Positions 24,058 to 36,533 of a stretch of DNA of 64,000 nucleotides are shown here, piece by piece. Origin of the DNA: Arabidopsis thaliana (lineage: Eukaryota; Streptophyta; Magnoliopsida; Brassicales; Brassicaceae); assembly GCF_000001735.4 (NCBI RefSeq), contig NC_003074.8:2046101-2110100 (forward strand). Reading direction: 5' to 3'. Positions within the stretch are counted from its first letter, which is position 1; each line of letters starts with the position of its first letter. Under the pieces are notes generated by a model that worked only from the letters and a program-made list of their open reading frames with translations, did no database searches and was not told where the DNA came from. Both the position numbers and the translations under genes were made by a program.

Positions 24058-27000
24058 TTAGTTTCTCTGTATCATATACTTTCTTTGCAGGTCTCGTAGT
24101 TTCTCCAGCAGTTCTTGGAATGTGGGTCTCAGCTTTGTATCGCTGCAGTGTGGGATAAACAGAAATACCAACGCAAAATAATGTCACTGTTAGCTGTGAC
24201 TTATGTTGAACATCTAAATCAAGGAGAACCGTGATAATGAAAGGTTGTATTCTTTAGCAAGGATTATGCAATGTTCAATATGTTAATTTACCTGTGCCAA
24301 CAGCTCTCTATTAATGAGATCCAATCAGGATCAGTGTCCTTTGGAATTTCCAGCCTCTGGTTCATGAACCCCACAGCTCCGATCACCTGCAGGTATTTCA
24401 AAGTGTATGTGTGTAACAGCACAATTCACTTGTTTACACATTACAGTAAGTATAATGGTGTTTATGATTCATACCTTCCTAATTAGTACAATTTATTTAT
24501 AGTCACCTGAAACTAGATGGATTTTTAATAGAGGTTTACCCTGAAACCAATCTTTTGGCATAGAGATTCTTATTATTTGTCAGCTTCATTGATAGAGCAA
24601 AACATGTAAGTTTTGACCAAATATGTGATTTCTAGGAACAATTGTAAGTGAAAACACTTTCATTGTTCTATCGCTCAGAAAGATACCTGCATCGAGTTGA
24701 GATTTTCCCATGGGATCTTCTCTGTGGCAAGCTCCCATAATACTACTCCAAAGCTATAAATGTCAGACCTGTCTCAAAGAAATGGAGCTAGTTAGCGATT
24801 GAGGCTAGAAAAACAAGTAATCTGGGAATTTAACCAAACAGAACACGAGAATATACTTCTCATCAGCAGACTCATTTCGAAGAACTTCAGGTGCCATCCA
24901 TTGAGGCTGCATTACAAGTGAAAAGCCAAGCAAGATCATTTCGGGAGGTTGACTATAAATCCGGATTCAAATCGAAAAGAGTAGTCCAGTACCGTTCCCT
25001 TTCCCGACTTGCTAGTTAGGTATGTCTGATGCTTAATACGCGAAAGACCAAAGTCAGCTACCTGTTATAGATATCACTGTAAGTTGACGATGTTTCTAGT
25101 TCCAGTTTGGAGACCATTTAAATAAGAAGATAATTTGTACCGAAATCTTTATTTTAGTTTTAGAAAGATTAAGGAAAACCAAACTCATTCAAGATGACCT
25201 GTTACCTTAACGGTCCAGTTCCTGTCTACCAGCAAATTTGACGACTTCAGATCACGGTGGATGATGGGTGGACTACAACAGTGAAGATAATTCATACCGC
25301 GAGCCTGTTTGAAGAATCATGTAATATGGTGTATGAGATGTACGGTGACCGAGTCAAATAGAGTTAACAAGAAGATTTACAAGAAAAATACAAACAAGTA
25401 GTCACATAGAGCAACTCATAATTAAATGTCTAATGAACATATAACTAATACTCACAATGTCCAAGGCCATGTTGATACGTCGCCTCCAATCAAGTTTCGA
25501 CATACTTCTCTGCAGTAGACGGAAGAGACTTCCACTGAAAATTATAATTCAAATGATTAGGAGCTATGACGTGAAAGTCCAACAACACAAAGAAAGAAAA
25601 GAGATGAGAGCGAACCGTGGAACGAACTCTGACACTATACAGAGACGCTGGGGTGAAGTCACAGCTCCCATAAACAGCAGAACGTTAGGATGTCGAAGTC
25701 TTTTCATCAGCGATACCTTCAAAGTAAAAGTAAGAACAATATAATAACTTGAATGTTTGGATGTTCTACTAAAAACCAATGAAAATATCAACTGTCTTTT
25801 GCCAAAACTACACTCAGAGCAATCATTATGGATAAAAGATCAAAACCAGTACCTCTTTTTCAAAAGACTTTATGACTGATTCTGAATATTCTTGTTTGGA
25901 GAACACTTTCACAGCTACATCCTGCGGTGACATTAGCAACTCTCAATAAGAAAGATATCTGAACTTGAATTTTATTTTACCATGGAAGCGTGAATAAATC
26001 AACAAATGTAGATTCTACAATATCGCCAGGAGCTAAAACGTACAGATCCAAACCAGATACCGTGATAGACAGTTCCACATGAACCTGTACAATGGAAAAT
26101 TATTGGAGCATTTTAGCTAAACAGACACAGAAAATCACATATATTAGTAACATGTATGATGTTATAAAGAATGGACTGGCAACGAGATAATCTGTTTATG
26201 AAGTAAACTACCTCGTCCAATTTGTTCCCCGATTGTCAAATCATCCCATAAAATTTCATGTTCCAAGGGATCGCTATCTATATCAACCTTGTCCATAACA
26301 CTCCTACTGGTACTGCCGCAACTACTAGCGCTGTTTGTGCTGTTTGCATTTATAGAGGAAGACCACATATTAGAAGCTTCGTCATCAGTAGGCTTATTAC
26401 TTTCAGAGCCATGGCTTTCAGACTTAACACCAGCAGAGGGATAAATCTGGTGGTACTTATCTTTCTCTTGTTCATTTTCTACCCAAGACCATACAGAATG
26501 AGTAGGCCTTACTCTTGAACCTTCTTGCTCATTCCCTTTCCATGGACGTGACAAACCTTTCTTTACCATCCATTCTTCAGCTTTTGAGGTGGGAACCTTA
26601 TGGATTGCAGGCTTTCTATCACTGGAATCTTTGGAGGGTTTTGAAGGAAACTTGTCATCGTAACATGTGAAAACACCAAAAGGAGATTGGATAAAATCCC
26701 CTCTTGGTGTGCTAGCACCACTTGACGCTGCGTCGTCCCTGTGGTCAGAGAGAGTATCACCGAATACATCATGATCTGAATGATGACTATCCCCACAGGC
26801 ACTGTTATCACCTGCTCGCATTTTTGACCTGACTTTGTTGCTCAACTTGGATGCCTGCAAATTTGACACTAGTCAAAATATGCAAACAGTAAGATAAAAA
26901 AGGTCAGAATATGCAACATCCAATTGAACTAACCAAACTTGATATCTTTGATGCTATAGAAACTTGTATAGGCTGATCAGAGTCGAGGCCAGGTTTCGAT

Positions 27001-27691
27001 ATAACAGCTCCTTTGGAGTCCAAACCAAGTTTCCTCTCAGGTTCTTGCGGCTTCAATCTAGGCAAAGAGAGTCTCGGGTTGAGATAGGGTGCAATGTCAC
27101 TTGTGATAGAAATGATACCAACAACAGTGCCGTTATCATCATAAAAGGGAGAACACGTAGTGACAGCTGAAAAGATCTTTCCTGATTTGGTCTTGACAGG
27201 AAACTCCCCTGTCCAGCTTTCTCCATTGGCACAACGTCGAGCAACATTCAAGGCAAAGGCAGCATTCTGATCATCTACAATAACATGTACTGGGTTCCGC
27301 CCAACTACTTCTGCAGCAGAGTACCCATAAAGCTTTTCCGACATGGCATTCCTGAGAACAATCATGTCACCATAATCATAACGATTGACTATACAATTCC
27401 AAAAAAAAAAAAAAGAAGTACTAACCAAAAGATAATTCGCGTATTGAGATCTAAGACATGAACAGACTGAGCCAACGACTGCAAAATATTCAAATACTGT
27501 TTATCAGTGAACTTCCCGGGCGATGGATTCGAATTCATCGATCCCTGGATACGTCTCAACGGCCGACGCGGCAACACCGGATGCGACGGCTGCCTAAGCT
27601 CCGTGGAGAGCTTGAGCCTAGACATCTCCTGCTTTAGAAGCTCCTGACTTTGCTCTAGCTCAAGCATCTTCTTGAGCAGCTCCTCCTCCAT
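24058..27691 (-). CDS. RAF8: PAS-domain Raf-like MAPKKK, array copy 2 (C-terminus truncated)
   Basis: Thirteen exons parallel to copy 1: 27426-27691, 26934-27351, 26212-26854, 26044-26084, 25853-25921, 25616-25716, 25456-25534, 25206-25304, 24993-25061, 24857-24906, 24687-24768, 24292-24386, 24058-24142; 698 residues. Exon lengths 4 to 12 are identical to copy 1. Exon 1 is 39 codons shorter, losing the Ser/Pro linker, and exon 2 is 12 codons shorter. The PAS core ([15 protein letters not shown]) and the kinase Lys, [11 protein letters not shown] and GTPQWMAPE motifs are present, so catalysis looks possible. The last exon carries an imperfect tandem duplication of about 38 bp that brings an early stop: the protein ends YMIQRN rather than continuing with [10 protein letters not shown] as in copies 1 and 3. 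The RAF8 name is from memory. Confidence 0.9.
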
Positions 27692-28260
27692 TGCGCTCCA
27701 GGAAAAAAACGGAAACCCTCAGGTGGATTTCGAAATCTGAAGAGCTAATAACCGGGAATCGTATGGTCGAAAAAGAGAGTGATTAGATTTGACTATGGAG
27801 AAGGATTGATGACTCATGACTGTCTCTCTCGCTCCCAACCAAAGTTTCCTCTCTCGAGAAAAGTGTAATTTAAGAAAAAAATTGACTCCCGAGAAACCAT
27901 GAGTCCATGATACTGACTGTAGTGTAACGTATGAAAGATGCTAGTATTCTACATCCTTCCTTTTTGTTTGTATGTATTGTTCCCTCATAATCCGATCTCG
28001 CCGCTACACCGCTTCCAACTTCTAATATTGTACTTTAATGTACATCGGCTGCAATATCAGTGTAACTAACTCACTCACCTCTTTTTTAAATTGAAATCAT
28101 ATTTTATTTTTCTTCTTGTATTTTCTTGGTTTCATTAAAAAGAAAAAAAGAAAGCTTGATACATTATTCAAGATCTAATTTACATCTGATTACGTAGACA
28201 AAAATTTATTAAAGCCTCATCTTAAATTTGGAATGAAGTGATACTTAACCACCATGGCCG
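27692..28260. other. Upstream region of kinase copy 2
   Basis: Holds the 5' UTR and promoter of copy 2, then a stretch (about 28000-28085) that resembles the DNA between ACLB-1 and copy 3 (ccgcttccaacttctaatattg compared with ccgtttcaaatccaatattg). Beyond it ACLB fragment B begins. No gene seen. Confidence 0.5.
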
Positions 28261-28520
28261 GAGACGCACTGGTCAGTACAAAGCATTATGCATATCTGAT
28301 CAAAGTGTCAGAAAGCAGAGTCAAGCTCACTAGTTTATAGTTTTCAACATTGGTGTAAAAACATAGAAATATGAGCACATATGACCAACCTCAATGATTT
28401 TGTTTCAGTACCTGGGAAGACTCCGTTCGAACCATAGTCAACCAACCTTCATGATATTTTCAATGCCATAACCTTGTTCAATGGTGGAAGACATTGGCAC
28501 ACCAGCACAGCATGTTTCCA
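28261..28520 (-). pseudogene. ACLB 3'-half fragment B
   Basis: A second ACLB relic, parallel to ACLB-1 positions about 34120-34378: the end of one exon (ACGCACTGG and AGCATTATGCATATCTGATCAAAG words), an intron, and most of the next upstream exon. Unlike fragment A it retains the intron region but lacks the last exons. It is disrupted by substitutions and a small deletion near 28440. Its inner edge (catgtttcca|cca) falls at the same ACLB position as fragment A. Confidence 0.85.
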
Positions 28521-28681
28521 CCAATTGTTGTTGTTCAAAAAGACCAACTCTCTCTTTCTCTCTTTCTTTGTTTCTGTGAACAATAGTTGGATCTTGAAGC
28601 GATGCGGCGTTGAGGAACAAGAAGCCATAAGTGAAAAGGGTCAACTTTTGTTTGGTTTAGTTGTCCTTGAGAAGAGAGTTG

Positions 28682-31600
28682 TCACTTGTCAGATAACGCA
28701 GCACGAGTCGCTTGGAACTGTATTGTATACTTTCTTTGCAGGTCTCTTAGTCTCTCCATCAGTTCTTGGAATGTGGGTCTCAGCTTTGCATCCCTGCAGG
28801 TGAGACAAACCAAAATAGAAACAAAAATTAATGTCAGCATCAGCTGTGAAACATGTAGAACACCTAAAGCAAGGAGAACCATTACAATAAAAGGTTATAT
28901 TCAATGATTGTGCAATGTTCAGAACGTTAATGTACCTGTGCCAACAGCTCTCTATTAGTGAGATCCAATCAGGATCAATGTCCTTTGGAATTTCCAGCCT
29001 CTGGTTCATGAACCCCACAGCTCCGATCACCTGCTAATATTTCAACTGTCATTTGGAAGACACATTCTTCTCATCATTCTATCACTCAAAAACGATACCT
29101 GCATCGAGTTGAGATTTTCCCATGGGATCTTCTCTGTGGCAAGCTCCCATAGTACTACTCCAAAGCTGTAAATGTCAGACCTGTTTCAAGGAATGAGAAG
29201 AGCTACTTAGCAACTGAGGCTAGAAAACAAGTACTCAAAGGAACTTAATCAAACAGAACACGAGAATATACTTCTCATCAGCAGACTCATTTCGAAGAAC
29301 TTCTGGTGCCATCCATTGAGGCTACAGAACAGGTAAGAAGCCAATCAAGATCGTGTGAGACGTTGACTATAAATCAAATCAGGATTCATATCGATAAGCG
29401 TCTAGAATAGTACCATTCCCTTTCCCGACTTGCTGGTTAGGTATGTATGATGCTTAATACGCGATAGACCAAAGTCAGCTACCTGTTAGAGATGTCACTG
29501 TTAGTTGACAATGTTTCTAGTTCCAGTTTGCAGATTTGGGGTCTCACTTTTCTAGATCATTCATGTAAAATGACAATGTTATCAGAAAGCTATATAATCA
29601 GTTTGAAGATGGAACATTATCATTCATAAACAAACGTTTATCAAGATGAACATGTTACCTTAACGGTCAAGTTCTTGTCTACCAGCAGATTTGATGACTT
29701 CAAATCACGATGGATGATGGGGGGACTACAGCGGTGAAGATAATTCATGCCGCGAGCCTGTGTGAAGAATTATGTAATATGCTACTTGAGATGTAAGTTG
29801 ACTGAGCCAAATAGAGTGAACAAGAAGACGTAAAAACAAGTAATCAAATAAAGCATCTCATACTTACAAAACGTGCAACTGTCAATGATCATAGAAATGG
29901 AAAAATCAGATGTCTAATGGACATATAACTAATACTCACAATGTCCAAGGCCATATTGATACGCCGCCTCCAATCAAGTTTTGACATATTTCTCTGCAGT
30001 AGACGAAATAGACTTCCACTGCCAAAATTTTATCCAAATGATTAGGGGAATGTATAAGAGATATGGCTTAAAAGGCCCACAACACAAAGAAAGTGAGACT
30101 AGTAACCAAAAGTGTTGAGACTGAACCGTGGAAGGAACTCTGACACTATACAGAGACCCTGAGGTAAAGTCACAGCTCCCATAAACAGCAGAACGTTAGG
30201 ATGTCTAAGTCTTTGCATCAACGATACCTTCACAGTATAGCAAGACCCATTTAAAATGTCTTCTGCAAAAACTACACTCCGAGCAATTATAATGGACGAC
30301 TAGAAAGTAAAAACATTACCTCTTGTCTAAAAGATTGTATGACCTCTTCTGAATATTCTTGTTTGGAGATCAATTTTACAGCTACATCCTGTGGTGACAT
30401 TAGCAACTCTCAATAAGACCGATCTCTGAACTTGCAAATGTTTATGGCAAGGGTTCATAAATCAACAAATGAATATTCTAAAATATCATCAGAAGCCAAA
30501 AAAACGTACAGATCCAAACCAAAGACCGTGATAGACAGTTCCACATGAGCCTGCAATATGGAAGTTACTGGAGCATGTCAGCAGAAGATGGACTCTATAT
30601 TACACAAAATCAGTAAAATGTATGATAGATGTTATAAAGAGTGGAGTAGACTGGAAAACATGAATCTGTTTAAGAGATTAAACCACCTTGTCCGATTTGT
30701 TCTCCGATTGTCAAATCATCCCACAAAATTTCATACTCCAAGCAATTACTATTTGTATCCACCTTGTTCATAGTACTGTGACTGATAATTCCACGGCTAA
30801 TAGCGCTGTTCGCATTTATACAAGAAGACCGCAAACCAGAAGCCTTGTTATTGGTAGGCTTATTACTTTCAGAGGCATGGCTTTTAGACTTAACACCAGA
30901 ATAGCGGTTGATCTGGTGAGACTTATCTTTCTTTTGTTCATTCTGTACACAAGGCCATACAGAATAAGTAGGCTTTACTCTTGAACCTTCCTGCTCATTC
31001 CCTTTCCATGGCCAAGACAAACCTTTCTTTACCATCCATTCTTCAGCTTTTGAGGTGAAAAGGGTTATAGGATATCCATCACTGGAATCTATGAAGGGTT
31101 CGGAAGAAAACTTGTCATCGTTACATGTGAATACACCAAAAGGAGATTGGATAAAGTCCCCTCTTGGTGTGCTAGCACCACTTGATGCTGCATCATCCAT
31201 GTGGTCAGAGAGAGTAGCACCGAAGACTCCATGATCTGAATGATGACTATCCCCAGTTTCACCCTCAAATACTGTGACACTACTATCACCTGCTGGCATT
31301 TTCGACCTGACCTTGTTTCTCACCTTGGATGCCTGCAATTTTATCACACTAGTCAAAACATGCAACAACAAGATAAAAAAGTGAGAACAAGCGACCTACA
31401 AGTGAACTAACCAAATCAGATATCTTTGATGCTATAGCAACTTGTATAGGCTGATCAGAATCAAGGCCAAGTTTCGATACAACAGCTCCTTTGGTGTCCA
31501 ACCCAAGTTTAAAGGCAAAACTATTCCTTGCAGGGGTAGAGCTGGTTTCGACTTCTGAAGCCTTTAATTTAGCCAAAGAGATTGTTGGGTTCAGATATGG

Positions 31601-32217
31601 TGCTACGTCACTTGTGATAGAAACGATCCCAATAAGAGAACCGTCATCAGCATAGAAGGGGGAACACGTAGTGACAGCTGAGAATTTCTCTCCTGTTCTG
31701 CGCTTGACAGGAAACTTGCCAGTCCAGCTCTCTCCATTGGAACAAAGTTGAGCAATAGTCATGGCAAAGGGAGCATCCCGATCATCTACCATAACGTCAA
31801 TAGGGTTCTGTCCAACTGCTTCTGCAGCAGAGTACCCATAAACCTTTTCCGCCATAGCATTCCTGGAACCATGCAAAAGTATCCATGAAATCACTCTCTT
31901 GAGGACCAGCTAAGACGTGAACAGTATAGGAAGGCCAAAGAACTCACTCACCAAAAGATAATTCGCATATTGAGATCGAAGGCATGAACAGATTGTGCCA
32001 TGGACTGCAAAATATTGAGATACTGTTTATGAGTGAACTTCCAGGGCGATGGTCTCAGATTCATGGAACACTGGATACGGCTCTCCTTCCGAAGCTCCGT
32101 GGAGACCTTGAGCCGAGACATCTCCTGCATTAGATGCTCCTGACTTTTCTCTAGCTCTATCATCTTCTTCAGCAGCTCCTTGTTAGGTGTAATCGGGTCT
32201 TGAAGAAGCTTAACCAT
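28682..32217 (-). CDS. RAF9: PAS-domain Raf-like MAPKKK, array copy 3
   Basis: Thirteen exons: 31952-32217, 31412-31862, 30687-31332, 30510-30550, 30320-30388, 30127-30227, 29940-30018, 29659-29757, 29414-29482, 29272-29321, 29099-29180, 28936-29030, 28682-28793; about 719 residues from the ATG at 32215-32217 ([18 protein letters not shown]). The PAS core is [15 protein letters not shown]. Kinase motifs: [28 protein letters not shown] and VADFGLS. The activation-segment signature reads KGMPQWMAPE instead of KGTPQWMAPE, so the conserved threonine is a methionine, consistent with an ACG to ATG change. The C-terminus stops at AALSDK, a few residues earlier than copy 1. It is the copy nearest to intact ACLB-1. 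The RAF9 name is from memory. Confidence 0.9.
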
Positions 32218-33146
32218 GGTCGATTTGTCTCTCAAAAGGAAGAATCAAAATAGGGATTTGGACTGTTCCTAACCAAAAGATACAAACTTTCTCTCCAGAA
32301 AATGGAATTTGAAGAAATTCTAACGATAATGGAAACGCAAACGCTTCAACTTTCAATGTATAGAGCCATAGAGAAAAAGAAAAAGAACGGAGAATGTTGG
32401 CGCCGGTTCTATTTATTTGGTTAGGCTTGTGCACAAAAGATCTAGTTATACGTAAGAAAAGATACTGCAGAGAGTGTGAGCAACCAATTCATTTGTTGAA
32501 TATTTGAAAATCAATTCTTCTTTCTTCTTATCAATGTAACATCATCCTTTTGGTTTTGGTCAAACAAAATTATTATAAATAAAAAGTGACAAGAAATGAA
32601 AAGAAATAAAGCTGCATCGCCGTTTCAAATCCAATATTGCAAACGTTATCCAAGTCTGTCGGCTGAAATACCGGCAACTAACCATACTCTGATATGTTCC
32701 TCACTCATAAATGCTAACATGCTTAAGTGTCATAATTTTTGTTTTGTTTTTGGATTTTACTGATTCTAGTGTTATTGGTTCTTTAGAAAATATTCAAAAA
32801 CTTAGCGTCGAAGATAAGAGCTTCATAATGTTCCAGAGGTAAACAACAACATAAATATTTTAAGATAAGTTGTTGGTCGTGGGATATGGTGACTTATTTG
32901 TTTAACTCGAACTATTCATAAAGTTTAAATTTGATAAAACGTCAGGATTATATTGAACTTTTTAAAAGAATTTAATCAAAACATTATAATTCTTCTAAAA
33001 TTGAACTTTCTTTTATTTTTTCAAGCATTAAGAGATCACAACAGATAGAGTGTCAGAACAAATATATAATCAAACATAGCCTAACTGAATGGGAGAGAAT
33101 GATAACAGGAATAAGGAACGACCAGAAGAAGTGAATAATGATATGA
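32218..33146. other. Copy 3 promoter and ACLB-1 3' flank
   Basis: Intergenic DNA between two minus-strand genes: the copy 3 5' UTR and promoter at the low end, the ACLB-1 3' UTR at the high end. Parts recur upstream of kinase copies 1 and 2, so this is the parental form of the duplicated spacer. No extra gene. Confidence 0.55.
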
Positions 33147-36100
33147 TTACTTGGTGTACAAGACATCTTCCCACGGGTGTCGGTACAGTGGCTGCTTCAG
33201 TCTCTTCTGATCGAATGTGTGCCTGCAACAATTTTATTCACGTAATCCACATCAATTTAAATTTGTTTTAAGAACAAGTGTAAGTGTTTGGTTATGACAG
33301 TTACCCGATTAAACCGATGGATCGAGCGAGGACGAAGAGGCCGTTGAGATAACCGATCTGAACTATTTCGTCTATCTCTTGTTTTGTGAACATCCCACTT
33401 CCAGCGAGAAGGTCTAAGAAGAGAGATCCAATGGCTCCATCGACGTTGAGTACCAGGTTGTTGGCTTTAGACAGTGTGTATGTCTCTACTTGGACTGCGT
33501 ATTCCATGTACTTCACTGCAGGGAAGTTAGACCGTGCAAATTTCTGAAGCAGCTCCACTCTTTTGTCTCTGTTGTCTCTGCTCTTTATCCTACAAATATG
33601 TAAGAAAACAAATCCAGTCAGAGAATGTTCTGTTCCTGCTATTGATAAAAAGGATACTTGATTGATATATAACGCCAATTTCCACATTTACATGTGAAAA
33701 CAAACGATGAAGATCTAAGCTCGTTTGTTTGTTCTTACCTGTGACCAATGCCAGGGACACGGATTCCTTTCTTCTTCATGCCTTCCACGAATTCATAAGG
33801 TGTGAGATTCTGAATAGGGCACAACATTTTAGTACTATTTATATCTAAGTTTCAAGAAAGGCTTGATGCAGTTGCAGTGAAGGATAAAATGATTTTTTTA
33901 CCCTGTCACAAGCGTCCTTGAAGTATCGTGCTGCATCATCAATGGCACCACCAAATCTAGGACCGATTGTTAATAGACCTGTTTGTTTGAAGAATAATCA
34001 GCATAAGTTATTATATAGCAAACTTCACTTAAAAAGTTGATGGATTGGGATGTTAATTCACCTGAGACAAGACTTGAGACAAGGTCTTTTCCTGCTCTTG
34101 CTGTTACGATGGTGTTGTGAGCGCCAGAGACGCATGGACCGTGGTCAGCGCACAACATTATGCATATCTGATCAAAGTTCAGTGTCAGAAAACATATTCA
34201 ATCTCAGTACTAACAGTGTTCAATAATTGTGTTAGTACATGGAAAGATGAGCAACCTCGATGAATTTGGTACAATATCGAGGAAGACTACGTTTGAACCA
34301 TAGGAGGGAAATGACATCTCCCACGCCATAACCCTGTTCAATGATGGATGACATTGGCACACCAGCATAGCATGGTTCCTCCCCTGAAAATTCAGTGCGT
34401 GAGAATTTTGTTTGAAAAAACTGTTCTTGCTTAAAGAGAGAATTCTGGTTTAGTTTCAGAAGAATAATAATACCTCTGTCATCAGAAATGGTGGAGATGA
34501 TGTGAGTAGGAGCCCGGACTTTCCCACTCTTAATTGCAGAGCTGAGATCTTCAGGGATTTGTGGAGGAGTGACTTCCTTAATAGGAGAGACCTTTCCCTC
34601 TTCAACCTAGGAGGACAGAAAAAACATGAACATAAGATCACAACAAAGAGAAATGCAAGCTAAGACCGCATTTGATTGGAGACTGACCAATTTGTCAAAA
34701 GTTTCCTTGATTGCAACTTCTAGGGCTTCGAATGAAGTGGGTACAGTAGCTCCAGCATCTTGTAGCGCTTGATTCTTGGCTTGTGCAGACTCCATCTCTC
34801 CACCACTTTTGGCCCCCTGGTTCATATCATATCAAAGAATGATTTATATCGGAACCAGATGAACATTTGGCGTCCAAAATTCTATATGTCAGTTTCTGAG
34901 TGACACTTACTGCATGACCAAATTGTACTTCGGACTTGAATAGACGTGCACAAGTCCCGCTGACCCAAGCAACCACTGGTTTGGTCACTTTTCCCTGTTT
35001 CATGGCTTCAACTAGAGAATATTCATCTCTTCCTCCAAGCTCTCCAAGTACAACCACCATCTTAATCTGCAATATTGAAAAAATGAAAACAAAATTTTGG
35101 AGTTAAAGAGGCTAGCTGAACAAGAGAGGGAAGGTCAGATGCCTCTAAGTACAGTATAGCTTTCTCATGGTTAAACAGTAGAAAAAATGGATAGGCCGCA
35201 TGAGGATATCCCAGTGAGCAACAAAATTTTAAAAGTCAAGAAGAATATACCTGTGGGATGTTGTTAAACCGCAGGATATGGTCAGATAAAGTTGAGCCCG
35301 GGAACACATCCCCACCAATAGCAATGCCTACGGCCATCCCAAATCATAAACTCATCTTAAGAATCTTCAGAAATGATAAGCATAAGGAACATATTCATTA
35401 GTAAATTCTGAACAAAAAAATAGAAACTCACCTTCATAGATCCCATCTGTCACACGGGCAATGGTATTGTACATTTCATTAGACATGCCACCCTATAGAA
35501 AATAGTGAATGAGAAATAAACTCTCAGATTAAGATTCAAAAGAGGATAATCATGAGCTTAGGTAGACTACAAAATGCGAAAAAAACAATCTCCACAGCTC
35601 ATACAGATTTTGAGACAAAGCCAACAGATCCAGGCCTGTACAACTTGCATTGGATGATATTGTCAATAGTTCCAGCTGTGTCACCAATTTTAAAGGCTCC
35701 AGCTTGAACGCCTCCAACAGTAGCTGGTCCAATAATAACCTGTAATGACCAATCAGTAAAAGAAGATTAACTCGGAAAGCTCACATCAATAAGAAAAGAT
35801 CGATCAATAGTAAGTTCCTAGGAATACTGCATCATGAGGAATGAGTCAGTTTAGTGTTATAACCAACCTTATTATTAGCACGAGCATAAGCAATCAACTG
35901 CTTAGTGTCTGACTCCGGAACACCTTCTGCTATAATGGCCACTACTTTAATAGTTGGCTGCTTCAAAGCAGCCATGGATGAAGCAGCAGCACTAAAATAC
36001 AAGGGGAAAAGAAAACATTACAAGAGAATCACATAGTAAAACAGGAAAATCGCATTCACAGAATAAAACAATAATAACCTTCTAAACGATGCGAAGTTGA

Positions 36101-36533
36101 TGAATACATCTGCTGTGGGATGCGCAGCGCATGCTGCCTCAATGCTGCAAGAAACAGACAACTAAGATAAAAAATTCTGAACTATGTATTTCTCTCTTTC
36201 TTTATGTAGATGGTATTTAACTTACGCTGCGTGGACAGGGATGGCGATCTCCTCCTGACCAAAAAATAGCTTTTGGAATCCCTCGGAACCTGGGTTTATG
36301 ATACCAGCAACAGAAGGAGTTTCTCGCCCTGTAAAGAGTTAAGATAATTAAAGAAACCAAATTTAATAGTGAAGTAAATCCAGAGAATAACTGATTAAGA
36401 CATTAAGAAAGATACAAAAGAAGATACACTCACCACAGAGGAAATCAAAATCAAGCATACGCTGAATGGGAAGCTGCTTATAATTGTAGAACAACGCTTG
36501 TGTGTTGCGTGAAAATAGCTGTCCCGTAGCCAT
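33147..36533 (-). CDS. ACLB-1: ATP-citrate lyase subunit B
   Basis: Encodes the large subunit of cytosolic ATP-citrate lyase, which with ACLA splits citrate with CoA and ATP into acetyl-CoA and oxaloacetate. That supplies acetyl-CoA for fatty-acid elongation, sterols and flavonoids. Sixteen coding exons (36434-36533, 36226-36328, 36079-36144, 35868-35991, 35605-35739, 35432-35492, 35251-35327, 34911-35066, 34688-34816, 34474-34606, 34256-34383, 34062-34167, 33902-33978, 33739-33809, 33305-33589, 33147-33222) sum to 608 aa. Order: [12 protein letters not shown] start, succinyl-CoA-synthetase-like CoA/ligase region, the phospho-histidine loop [14 protein letters not shown], then the citrate-synthase-like domain ([30 protein letters not shown]). 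The tail is [10 protein letters not shown]. The gene is intact and is the parent of the two fragments. Confidence 0.97.

Noticed and set aside
23332..28520. ACLB fragments as extra functional ACLB genes
   Set aside because: Each contains only a few exons, with deletions and stops, and lacks the whole N-terminal half.
32218..32235. Six-codon N-terminal extension of kinase copy 3
   Set aside because: It would start at TTG; the first ATG is at 32215-32217 and gives a normal N-terminus.
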